DNA of 7,459 bases, taken from Desulfuromonadales bacterium C00003068 (GTDB taxonomy: Bacteria > Desulfobacterota > Desulfuromonadia > Desulfuromonadales > Desulfuromonadaceae). Under the pieces are notes generated by a model. It saw only the letters and a list, made by a program, of their open reading frames with translations. It made no database searches and was not told the origin of the DNA. Below are positions 1 to 5,870 of this stretch, piece after piece. Where the stretch lies: the NCBI GenBank assembly GCA_001751155.1, contig MAXR01000224.1:2839-10297 (forward strand), read 5' to 3'. How positions within the stretch are numbered: position 1 is the first letter of the stretch; each line of letters opens with the position of its first letter. Both the position numbers and the translations under genes were made by a program.

Positions 1-22
1 AAAATACAAAATGCGGTTGTTT

Positions 23-631
23 TTACGATACGTTGGGCCAAGGGAGTGCTCCTTTAGTGTGCCAATCTTCAATGATTTCAGTGAGAATGATTTGAATCAA
101 TTCGGTACTGGTACGGACGACGCCAAAACGTAATGCGGTACGGTACTCTTCGCCATGCCGCTTTAGAAATGAACTCGCCAATAAACGACCTGTTTTTGCT
201 TCGAGCAGTCTTAATTCAAGGCAGATAACAGGTAAGGTGTCACCCTGAATTTTTTCGTATTCAACCGTTATGATTTTACCGATAACGAGGGCATCAATGT
301 GGTGTTCTTTAGCTAACTCTGCATACATTGTTGGGTCACCAGTTGTGGTTAACTGTGACATGAAGAGTTGTTTTCGCTGGAGATATATTCTTATGTCACC
401 TTCGTTGGTTATATTGAACCCGTAGTTATGTAAAATCGTTTGGCCGACGCGTGTTGCCATAACCTCTAGAAGAGGTTGCTGATCTACTCCAGAAAAAGGG
501 AGTACCGCAATGTGTTGTATCGCAACTTGATTCCCTGAGGAAACAGTTGTTGTTAATGGCTTGATGCCACACGAGCATTGAAACAATATCGCGCCAATGG
601 CTATTAATCTTATCCACATATTCCGTGACAT
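23..631 (-). CDS. CsgG/LpoB-like probable lipoprotein (third of three)
   Basis: 202 aa from the ATG at 631, which lies 1 nt after the preceding stop (TAATATG), so translation is probably by reinitiation. GGAG at 646-649 is 14 nt away, rather far. An in-frame GTG at 646 would give 207 aa but the GGAG overlaps it. The N-terminus is hydrophobic (about 7-17) and ends in 'QCSCG'; C21 is the likely lipidated residue, though Gln at -3 is a poor lipobox. The mature chain shows 'IQHIAVLPFSGVDQ', 'YAELAKEHHIDALVIGKI' and 'VICLELRLLEAKTGRLLAS', matching the first lipoprotein of the trio strand for strand. The C-terminal helix 'TELIQIILTEIIEDW' corresponds to 'TTTVLFRLIDKTLDTL' there. Only 22 nt follow the stop within the window and no terminator is seen, so the operon may continue. 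Confidence 0.75.
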   Translation of the reverse strand: MSRNMWIRLIAIGAILFQCSCGIKPLTTTVSSGNQVAIQHIAVLPFSGVDQQPLLEVMATRVGQTILHNYGFNITNEGDIRIYLQRKQLFMSQLTTTGDPTMYAELAKEHHIDALVIGKIITVEYEKIQGDTLPVICLELRLLEAKTGRLLASSFLKRHGEEYRTALRFGVVRTSTELIQIILTEIIEDWHTKGALPWPNVS

Positions 632-632
632 A

Positions 633-2129
633 TTAAAAATCGGCACTCCAGTTTAGATCACTGCGTTGAGCGAGCATCTCATTCGTATTATCAACTTGAA
701 AACGAGTTCCTGTTATTAACGAATGATTTCCTAGCTGATCTAATACGCGAACACTACAACTTAATTCATCATAGTTTAACTGTGGTGGTAGATCGACCAA
801 CGCGGGGAGATGCTCCCCTTGAGTCGTATAAACAATGTCGCCATCACCTGTTTCAAGGGTAATCGCCCAGTGTTCAATCGGGATCATGATGTTTTTTGCC
901 GGTAATAATTCAATTTGATGATTATCGCTATTGAAGTTTTGGCTGATACTGACAAGGTCAGTTTCTTTGGGCTGTAAATACAGTGTTGAACTTGTCTCAG
1001 CGATATTTCCAGCTAGGTCCCAAATTTTTAGCACCATCTCATAGCGGCCCATATCGAGACGACGGCGGTTGTTGTCGATTCCGCGCCATTGTAATTGTTT
1101 CGGTAATGGCGTGATGTGTTTTTCTGAAACCACGCACTTACCATATTCATTGGTGATAGTTAATTGCCAACAGTCAATAGGGCGAGTTGGGTTTAATGTT
1201 GGAATCAGTTTCACTGAGTCACTAAAAGCATACATATCACCCAGTTCAAGTCCTGAGCAGGTTCTCATTTCAAGTTCAGATGGATAGTTAGCCACCTGAT
1301 ATGTCGACACTTCAGGAACTGTCTCTTGATGTGAGGCATTCCAGTATATTTTAAGATTTACCGAATGGGAACCGTCTGACGCTAAGGCATGAAGAATTCC
1401 CTCGTAAACATGCTGCGTAGTGTTGCGTTGCAGAATAACGGTTTGATCTCCTGTGCTTAATTGGAGGTATTCAGGGGCTTGATCGAAAAATTGTATTTTA
1501 AGTCGGCAGTGGAGTTTGCTGTCGCCACGAACTAACTCTGGAGTAATCTGTATCTCTGCAACGCGATAATCGTGAATAAGTTCAGAAGATGTCTTGGGCA
1601 GTGTTGTCGATTTTTCAACAAAATATGCAGTCAGTTCGTGACACAGATCCTTTTTGATCTCACTTAAATCGAGTGATTTCCCGATGCCAAACAATGGTTG
1701 ATCATCGCTTAAATGGCGGGTGAAGAGGGTACTCCAAATACCTTGACCTGTTTTTCCATCGTAAAGAGTTGTAATGAGACTTAGTTCCGAGTTGTTGTCT
1801 TGATTGCCGAGAATTGTGGTAACAAGTATGGTGTCGCAGTCTAAATTGTTTGCCATGATTCGACAGGTGAGTGTGTCAAGTTCACCGCAACGACGGATAG
1901 CATGATCAACCATAAACGTCATAACTTTTTCACCATCAATAACTGAAATTTTTTGATTCGTTAATCGTTGCGCGAGCAGGGTGGTTATTTGCAGATCAAC
2001 ACCATTACGCCCTTTACTTAAATCTGCCACGGGTAATATGGCAATAGAATAAGCATGGGCGAATGTTGTTGCCTGAAGCAGTAAGGCAACAATGATCAGG
2101 ATCAGTTTCTGGTGAGACCTATTGACCAT
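633..2129 (-). CDS. Exported CsgG-like domain protein with C-terminal Ig-like domains
   Basis: 498 aa from the ATG at 2129 (GAAGG 8 nt upstream); a GTG at 2144 would add five residues but lacks a good ribosome site. Sec signal peptide: hydrophobic 9-24, then 'FAHA' with cleavage after A26; no lipobox. Residues 27-170 open with 'YSIAILPVADLSKG' and include 'LSLITTLYDGKTGQGIWSTLF', matching the strand pattern of the two flanking CsgG/LpoB-like lipoproteins. The rest is beta-rich. About 190-280 forms one sandwich. About 300-388 is Ig-like of the FlgD kind: 'LQWRGIDNNRRRLDMGRYEM' then 'IWDLAGN', the usual W-x-G-x-D-x-x-G-x-x-x-x-x-G-x-Y order in outline. A third sandwich at 395-480 ends in 'VRVLDQLGNH'. 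Stop to next start is 1 nt. It probably works in the periplasm with its two lipoprotein neighbours, as a scaffold or adaptor (inference). Confidence 0.8.
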   Translation of the reverse strand: MVNRSHQKLILIIVALLLQATTFAHAYSIAILPVADLSKGRNGVDLQITTLLAQRLTNQKISVIDGEKVMTFMVDHAIRRCGELDTLTCRIMANNLDCDTILVTTILGNQDNNSELSLITTLYDGKTGQGIWSTLFTRHLSDDQPLFGIGKSLDLSEIKKDLCHELTAYFVEKSTTLPKTSSELIHDYRVAEIQITPELVRGDSKLHCRLKIQFFDQAPEYLQLSTGDQTVILQRNTTQHVYEGILHALASDGSHSVNLKIYWNASHQETVPEVSTYQVANYPSELEMRTCSGLELGDMYAFSDSVKLIPTLNPTRPIDCWQLTITNEYGKCVVSEKHITPLPKQLQWRGIDNNRRRLDMGRYEMVLKIWDLAGNIAETSSTLYLQPKETDLVSISQNFNSDNHQIELLPAKNIMIPIEHWAITLETGDGDIVYTTQGEHLPALVDLPPQLNYDELSCSVRVLDQLGNHSLITGTRFQVDNTNEMLAQRSDLNWSADF

Positions 2130-2133
2130 AATG

Positions 2134-2703
2134 TTAACCTTCACTCAGTGTGTCGAGGGTCTTGTCAATAAGGCGGAAGAGTACTGTTGTGGTGTCATCC
2201 GCTGTCAGCCCGAATAGACGACCAGCAGTACTGTAGCCACTATCGTTATTACTTGCTTGCCAGATCACCTGACCTGTTTTGATGTCGACCATTCGTAATG
2301 TAATAGCGATCACTGGATAGGAATAGGAGCCATTACGTTCGAGAGTATATTCGTCGATCGAACCGACGATATAGGCTTCGATATTAAATTCACGGGCCAG
2401 TTTTTTTGCCGATCGTTGATCAATGAGAGCCTTCTCTTTTGATCGTACTTCATCTTGTAAAAAATGATAGAGGGAGCCTTTTTCAACGACATGGTAGAGG
2501 TTCCGACCTAATATACGGGTAATAAGAAGTTCGCGGGTGCGTTTCTCCAGTCCTTTACTGTTGGTGAAGTTCTCCAAAGGTAGTACTGCTATATTTTGAA
2601 TGTAACCTAAACCAATGGCCTGACTGGTATAGTGGTGTCCCGTTTGCGCACAACCACATAATAGACTGGCAACAGTTAAAATTAAAACGAAGTACTTTGT
2701 CAC
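2134..2703 (-). CDS. CsgG/LpoB-like outer-membrane lipoprotein (first of three)
   Basis: 189 aa, GTG start with AGGAG at 6 nt. The lipobox 'LLCGC' places the lipidated cysteine at C18, with Ala at +2 (outer membrane by the E. coli rule). The mature part has 'IQNIAVLPLENFTN' (about 35-48), a helix 'RTRELLITRIL', then 'AKKLAREFNIEAYIVGSI' and 'VIAITLRMVDIKTGQVIWQAS'. This is the strand-helix order of the CsgG/LpoB/GNA1162 superfamily of small periplasmic alpha/beta lipoproteins. The length is near that of LpoB and well short of CsgG, so a full CsgG-type pore is unlikely. It is followed after 4 nt by another protein of the same fold. Family members help curli export, peptidoglycan synthase activation or envelope assembly; the role here is unknown, perhaps assembly of the barrel or cytochromes. 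Confidence 0.8.
   Translation of the reverse strand: MTKYFVLILTVASLLCGCAQTGHHYTSQAIGLGYIQNIAVLPLENFTNSKGLEKRTRELLITRILGRNLYHVVEKGSLYHFLQDEVRSKEKALIDQRSAKKLAREFNIEAYIVGSIDEYTLERNGSYSYPVIAITLRMVDIKTGQVIWQASNNDSGYSTAGRLFGLTADDTTTVLFRLIDKTLDTLSEG
2138..2142 (-). promoter_or_regulatory. Shine-Dalgarno site inside the preceding gene's end
   Basis: GAAGG overlaps the last codons of the upstream lipoprotein gene and stands 8 nt before the ATG at 2129. It favours that ATG over an in-frame GTG at 2144, which has no usable site, and shows that the two genes are translationally linked. Confidence 0.65.
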
Positions 2704-2814
2704 AACGATCTCCTCATCTCACATATATAAATTTGAACTTCAAGTTTAATGGTGAATTGAATACAACTTAAATGACTGGCATCTTTGTAACCAGTCTATG
2801 CAAAAAATATACCG
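2704..2814. other. 111-nt gap between barrel and downstream lipoprotein gene
   Basis: This is the longest gap in the window. It holds a 6-bp inverted repeat (GACTGG 2774-2779 with CCAGTC 2791-2796, 11-nt loop) and two overlapping 11-nt palindromes around 2733-2747 (TTGAACTTCAA and AACTTCAAGTT). An AT-rich TATATA at 2724-2729 could serve as a -10 element on the minus strand, but no good -35 lies 16-18 nt from it. The hairpin is not followed by a U-run on the minus strand. A weak internal promoter or operator is possible, not shown. Confidence 0.35.
2710..2714 (-). promoter_or_regulatory. Shine-Dalgarno site supporting a GTG start
   Basis: AGGAG lies 6 nt before the GTG at 2703. This supports the non-ATG start of the first CsgG-like lipoprotein, whose signal sequence begins at once after it. 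Confidence 0.7.
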
Positions 2815-4854
2815 CTAAATATTGTAACTAAGGCTTAGTAGTCCTGACCATGTGCTCTCGCCCTGAGATTGACTCCATTTCATGTTTTGTCGAACACTGA
2901 GATGTTGACTGATATTCCAACTAAAGTTGTAGGTTGCATTGTGCGATATATCGCTATCAGCTTTGGTTAGATTATAGCTGAGATTGTTTTGAATTTTTGG
3001 TGTGATACGCCAGTGTATGGTTGTGGCGTAGGAGGTTGCTTCATCTGATTTCATAGCACTCAATGTTGTTGATATCAGATCAGAGGGGCGATATGACAGC
3101 GAAAGTCGGTGGGTCGCACTCTCCTGATGGGAGAGGTAGTAGGAAACATTCAAACGCGAGCTGATACGTGCCATAAGGTTAAATGAGTAGCTGCTGTTTG
3201 TTGTGACCAATTCACTGCTGTAATTAGTACTTTTGGACCATACATAGGAGACGCTAGAAGTTAAGTCAGGGACAATGATTGCTGTAATATTACTGCTAAT
3301 CGAATCGGATGTTTGAGTTTTTAAATCATCTTCGAATTGATTGCTACGTGTGCCGTTGATTGAAAAATTAACGCTGTCAATGGGGGAGGTTAAATATGAG
3401 AATGAGTAGGAACGACTGCGGTTTTCAGTTAACCCTTCTATAGTGTCGGTGCTTTCTCCCACGTTGAGTGATAGTGCGAAATAACGATTCCAATTGATAT
3501 GACTATTGACTGAGTGTGTTTGTTGGGTTGACACCGCACCATTGCTAGGTTTGTTTTTGTTTTGACTAAAAGAGTAACCGATTTGAAACTGTTCCCAGGG
3601 TCGATAGTTGATGCTCGCTTGGCTTTGTTGTGTTTGGTTCGATGTTGAAAATTCTGTTTTTTCATCTGTGAGGAGTACACTCTGCTGCGCAATGATTTCA
3701 GTGAGAAATGCATTGTCGTAACCGACATCTGTCGTTATCACTGTTTTGATATAACGAGCAGTTCTAATCTCAGTTGCTAAACTTAGCAGTGCAAAGGTTT
3801 GGTCATCCTCAACAATAAATTCGATGGTGGGTATCTCTGGCAATAAAGTCCATGTATTACCGTCAATGCTTGTATATAGAGTCCAGTGTAGTCGTTGTTG
3901 TGTTGCGAGATTAAGTTGGCGATCAAAGTGGACTTGTAGGCGATTTGTTGGATTGAAATTAATTTGTAGCGCGACGTTTAATTGATTAAAAATATCAGGA
4001 AGGCCAATTGTTGTTGGACTGACCGTGTTGCCATCATTGAGCTGTGGTGCACTGGGTAGCGTGTCGGTTTCAGGGGTCGAGTCAAGTCCGGAAAAAGATC
4101 CAGAAGAGGGGACATCTAATATGATAGTACCATCACTACTTTTTGTTAACGATGTTGTAGAGTCTGATTGACTATATTGATAAGAACCACTAAAGGATAT
4201 TTTATTGTCCCATATGCTTTTAGCAATTTGAATGTTTGATGAATGGTTTTGATTATCGGTTTCCCGCTGACTGATATGATCGATATTCTGACTGTTGCGA
4301 TAGTTGTACAGCAGTTGTATGAAATTCCAACTATAGTTCATGCTGGTGCTGAAGTTCTTATTGTCGGTATCCTGTGTGCTCGGTGAAGAGTCGTTTGTTG
4401 CATTCGATTCACCATAGCTTAAACGGATTTGGGGCCACTTTTGATCGGTTAAGTTTGAAGCGATGGTGCTGTTCCACGTCGTTGTTGTGTTTTTAGGAGA
4501 ATCCCCACTCCAACGTTGATTCTGTGTTCCGTTAATACTGATCCTAAATAGATCATTGGTTAAACCTAGAGACAGTGTTGGTGACATGGTTTCTGTTTTG
4601 TCAAACCCCTGACGCTCATTGGTTGAATAGCGAAAATTTCCACTCATTTTTATCGCCGATGTAAAGTCATGACCTATTGATAGGTTGTAGCTTTGGCCGA
4701 GGTTCCAAGGACCATCGTCGTCACCAAACGGAGTACTCCAATTACCATTGAGCCGTAGTCCTGTGGCATATGAATTTAGTACAAACAACCATAGCAAGGA
4801 TAAAATTATCCCTGCTATGGCACCATATTTCATGTATTTCTTACTGGTTATCAC
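2815..4854 (-). CDS. Outer-membrane beta-barrel (porin-like) with discoidin-like insertion
   Basis: 679 aa from a GTG; AGGA lies 11 nt upstream. An ATG at 4833 (codon 8) is an alternative start that also keeps the signal peptide. The hydrophobic segment 11-29 ends in 'NSYA', with cleavage likely after A30. The mature chain alternates polar and hydrophobic residues in 8-12 residue strands joined by Ser/Thr/Asn/Asp-rich turns, as in outer-membrane barrels. By eye I count about 10 strands before residue 230 and 16-17 after 400, close to the 26 of MtrB-type conduit porins. Between them, about 245-392 reads as a globular domain ('LYTSIDGNTWTLLPE', 'ARYIKTVITT') resembling a discoidin/F5-8C fold. 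The last residues are 'LSLSYNI', lacking the usual terminal Phe. It follows two dodecahaem cytochromes, which suggests a sheath for an electron conduit or a secretion pore; no sequence-level match to MtrB, OmbB or ExtB is claimed. Confidence 0.8.
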   Translation of the reverse strand: MITSKKYMKYGAIAGIILSLLWLFVLNSYATGLRLNGNWSTPFGDDDGPWNLGQSYNLSIGHDFTSAIKMSGNFRYSTNERQGFDKTETMSPTLSLGLTNDLFRISINGTQNQRWSGDSPKNTTTTWNSTIASNLTDQKWPQIRLSYGESNATNDSSPSTQDTDNKNFSTSMNYSWNFIQLLYNYRNSQNIDHISQRETDNQNHSSNIQIAKSIWDNKISFSGSYQYSQSDSTTSLTKSSDGTIILDVPSSGSFSGLDSTPETDTLPSAPQLNDGNTVSPTTIGLPDIFNQLNVALQINFNPTNRLQVHFDRQLNLATQQRLHWTLYTSIDGNTWTLLPEIPTIEFIVEDDQTFALLSLATEIRTARYIKTVITTDVGYDNAFLTEIIAQQSVLLTDEKTEFSTSNQTQQSQASINYRPWEQFQIGYSFSQNKNKPSNGAVSTQQTHSVNSHINWNRYFALSLNVGESTDTIEGLTENRSRSYSFSYLTSPIDSVNFSINGTRSNQFEDDLKTQTSDSISSNITAIIVPDLTSSVSYVWSKSTNYSSELVTTNSSYSFNLMARISSRLNVSYYLSHQESATHRLSLSYRPSDLISTTLSAMKSDEATSYATTIHWRITPKIQNNLSYNLTKADSDISHNATYNFSWNISQHLSVRQNMKWSQSQGESTWSGLLSLSYNI
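3679..4122 (-). other. Discoidin/F5-8 type C-like domain inserted in the barrel protein
   Basis: Residues about 245-392. A Pro/Ser/Asp/Thr-rich linker (about 248-285) leads into 'LNVALQINFNPTNRLQVHF', 'HWTLYTSIDGNTWTLLPE' and 'ARYIKTVITT', the order of strands usual in galactose-binding-like jelly rolls. The middle phrase matches the typical 'Y-x-S-x-D-G-x-x-W' element and the last the 'A-R-Y-I/V-R/K' element. The domain would sit in a large loop or plug. Identified by pattern only. Confidence 0.55.
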
Positions 4855-4874
4855 TTGGTAGTTATTCCTGACGC

Positions 4875-4900
4875 CACGGGCCGAGTGTTAACGACCCGTG
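4875..4900 (-). promoter_or_regulatory. Intercistronic RNA hairpin between cytochrome and barrel genes
   Basis: On the minus-strand transcript CACGGGTCG pairs with CGGCCCGTG, giving nine pairs (one G-U) around an 8-nt loop. It starts 11 nt after the cytochrome stop codon. No U-tract follows; the sequence runs on through GCGTCAGGAATAAC, which holds the barrel gene's AGGA. It is therefore not a standard intrinsic terminator. A 3'-end stabilising or processing element, allowing more cytochrome than barrel to be made, is the likely reading (inference). Confidence 0.6.
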
Positions 4901-4911
4901 TCATGAGTGAA

Positions 4912-5802
4912 TTATTCTCCGGGGAAAACCAAAGCGTGCGGATCACCGTGGCAATCGAGGCAGCCGTTGAATTTGGATAGCATTGCCTGACTGTGTGGTA
5001 AGCCATGACAATCCTGACACTGTTGAATCGTGCCGTGAGTTTGCGTATGGCAGAATGCACACTGTAGTGTCGCATGTCTCTTCGTTGTGTTAACGAGGTG
5101 AGAGGTGATCTCTTCGTGACAGCCTTGGCACGACGAGTTGGGTGTATCATCGCTGTAGCTGATTTGTGTTGGGCTATGAACAGGGTGGCAACCCATGCAG
5201 CCAGTGTTGTCAACAAATTCAGTGTGTGGCTCTTCGTGACATTCAACACAGTTAGGAATATTGCCATGCTGAGTGTGATGACAGTCGCTACAGCTAATCA
5301 TACCGTGAGCACTTGGGAAGGTTGTGATCTCTGATTTTTGTGCGGTATGGCAATTCGCGCAATCTTTTTCCAGAGTTACCATGTTGGTTAACCCTGCAAT
5401 GGGTGCATGGGCATTACCGTGACAACTGAGGCAGTCCATAAAAGCATCACCGTGGATCTCGCCATGACAGTTTGTGCAATCGGGTACCTCTTGTGACCAA
5501 TCCTTACCGGGACGGTAGGTGTGGAAAGATTCGTGACAGAACTGGCACTCTAGTTGGTGCTTACCACCTTTGTCGCGAATAGTGGTGAAAACAGGATAGT
5601 GACATCTAGCACAATCAAGTGTTGTCAGTGGAACGACTTGATTTTCATAGGGATTCGTTGAAACTTCTGCATCACTTTTAACGGTTCTTGCTTCGACTGT
5701 TGATGTCACCAGAGATGTTGTTGAGGGTTCGACGCAACCCCACACCGTCGCAACTAGGACGAACATCCCTAGTATGGATAACGTTTTTTTAAGTACTTTC
5801 AT
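4912..5802 (-). CDS. Dodecahaem c-type cytochrome, probable lipoprotein, three tetrahaem modules
   Basis: 296 aa. The N-terminus has lysines, a hydrophobic stretch (8-21) and 'TVWGC', a probable lipobox with C23 as the lipidated residue. Trp at -2 is unusual, so cleavage by signal peptidase I further on remains possible. Val at +2 would favour the outer membrane under the E. coli sorting rule. A low-complexity linker (24-60) precedes the haem domain, as in surface-anchored lipoproteins. Twelve CXXCH motifs start at 64, 86, 109, 124, 148, 171, 185, 202, 225, 248, 262 and 281. Candidate distal histidines are 82, 94, 117, 132, 166, 179, 193, 209, 243, 256, 270 and 289. Spacing from haem 4 onward almost equals that of the upstream cytochrome, so the two are duplicates with different anchoring. 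It ends 57 nt before the barrel gene. The likely role is the outer-membrane-facing half of an electron route; which side of the membrane it faces cannot be told. Confidence 0.92.
   Translation of the reverse strand: MKVLKKTLSILGMFVLVATVWGCVEPSTTSLVTSTVEARTVKSDAEVSTNPYENQVVPLTTLDCARCHYPVFTTIRDKGGKHQLECQFCHESFHTYRPGKDWSQEVPDCTNCHGEIHGDAFMDCLSCHGNAHAPIAGLTNMVTLEKDCANCHTAQKSEITTFPSAHGMISCSDCHHTQHGNIPNCVECHEEPHTEFVDNTGCMGCHPVHSPTQISYSDDTPNSSCQGCHEEITSHLVNTTKRHATLQCAFCHTQTHGTIQQCQDCHGLPHSQAMLSKFNGCLDCHGDPHALVFPGE
4936..5613 (-). repeat. Three tandem tetrahaem modules within the second cytochrome
   Basis: Residues 64-132 (5613-5407), 148-209 (5361-5176) and 225-289 (5130-4936) repeat the same arrangement. 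Haem spacings are 22,23,15 then 23,14,17 then 23,14,19, with linkers of 24 and 23. Each module has a His five residues before its second haem cysteine (H82, H166, H243) and CHxxxH, or in one case CHxxH, after haems two to four. Modules 2 and 3 are the most alike ('CSDCHHTQHGNIPNC' against 'CAFCHTQTHGTIQQC'). Confidence 0.8.
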
Positions 5803-5806
5803 AATG

Positions 5807-5812
5807 CTCCTC
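5807..5812 (-). promoter_or_regulatory. Shine-Dalgarno site of the second dodecahaem cytochrome
   Basis: GAGGAG lies 4 nt before the ATG at 5802, which fixes this start. The surrounding 68-nt gap (5803-5870) shows no clear hairpin or promoter, in keeping with co-transcription of the two cytochrome genes. Confidence 0.7.
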
Positions 5813-5870
5813 TTTGATTAATAGAGATATCGTGTTTTTGTGGCGTGTTTATATGGTTCTTACTTAGCAG

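Noticed and set aside
1069..1287. Plus-strand open frame of 72 codons
   Set aside because: It lies wholly inside the CsgG/Ig-like gene on the other strand and has no support of its own.
2134..2703. True CsgG curli secretion channel
   Set aside because: The protein is about 90 residues shorter than CsgG, and no CsgA, CsgE or CsgF-like gene is present in the window.
2774..2796. Intrinsic terminator after the barrel gene
   Set aside because: The stem is only 6 bp with an 11-nt loop and no U-run follows on the minus strand, so it is noted as a weak hairpin only.
4851..5267. Second minus-strand frame overlapping the end of the second cytochrome
   Set aside because: Its product is low-complexity, Thr/Arg-rich and has no recognisable signal or domain; it is a frame-shifted shadow of the cytochrome.
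5074..5334. Plus-strand open frame opposite the second cytochrome
   Set aside because: It is antisense to a dense run of CXXCH codons and its cysteine/valine-rich product follows from that; no ribosome site or domain was seen.
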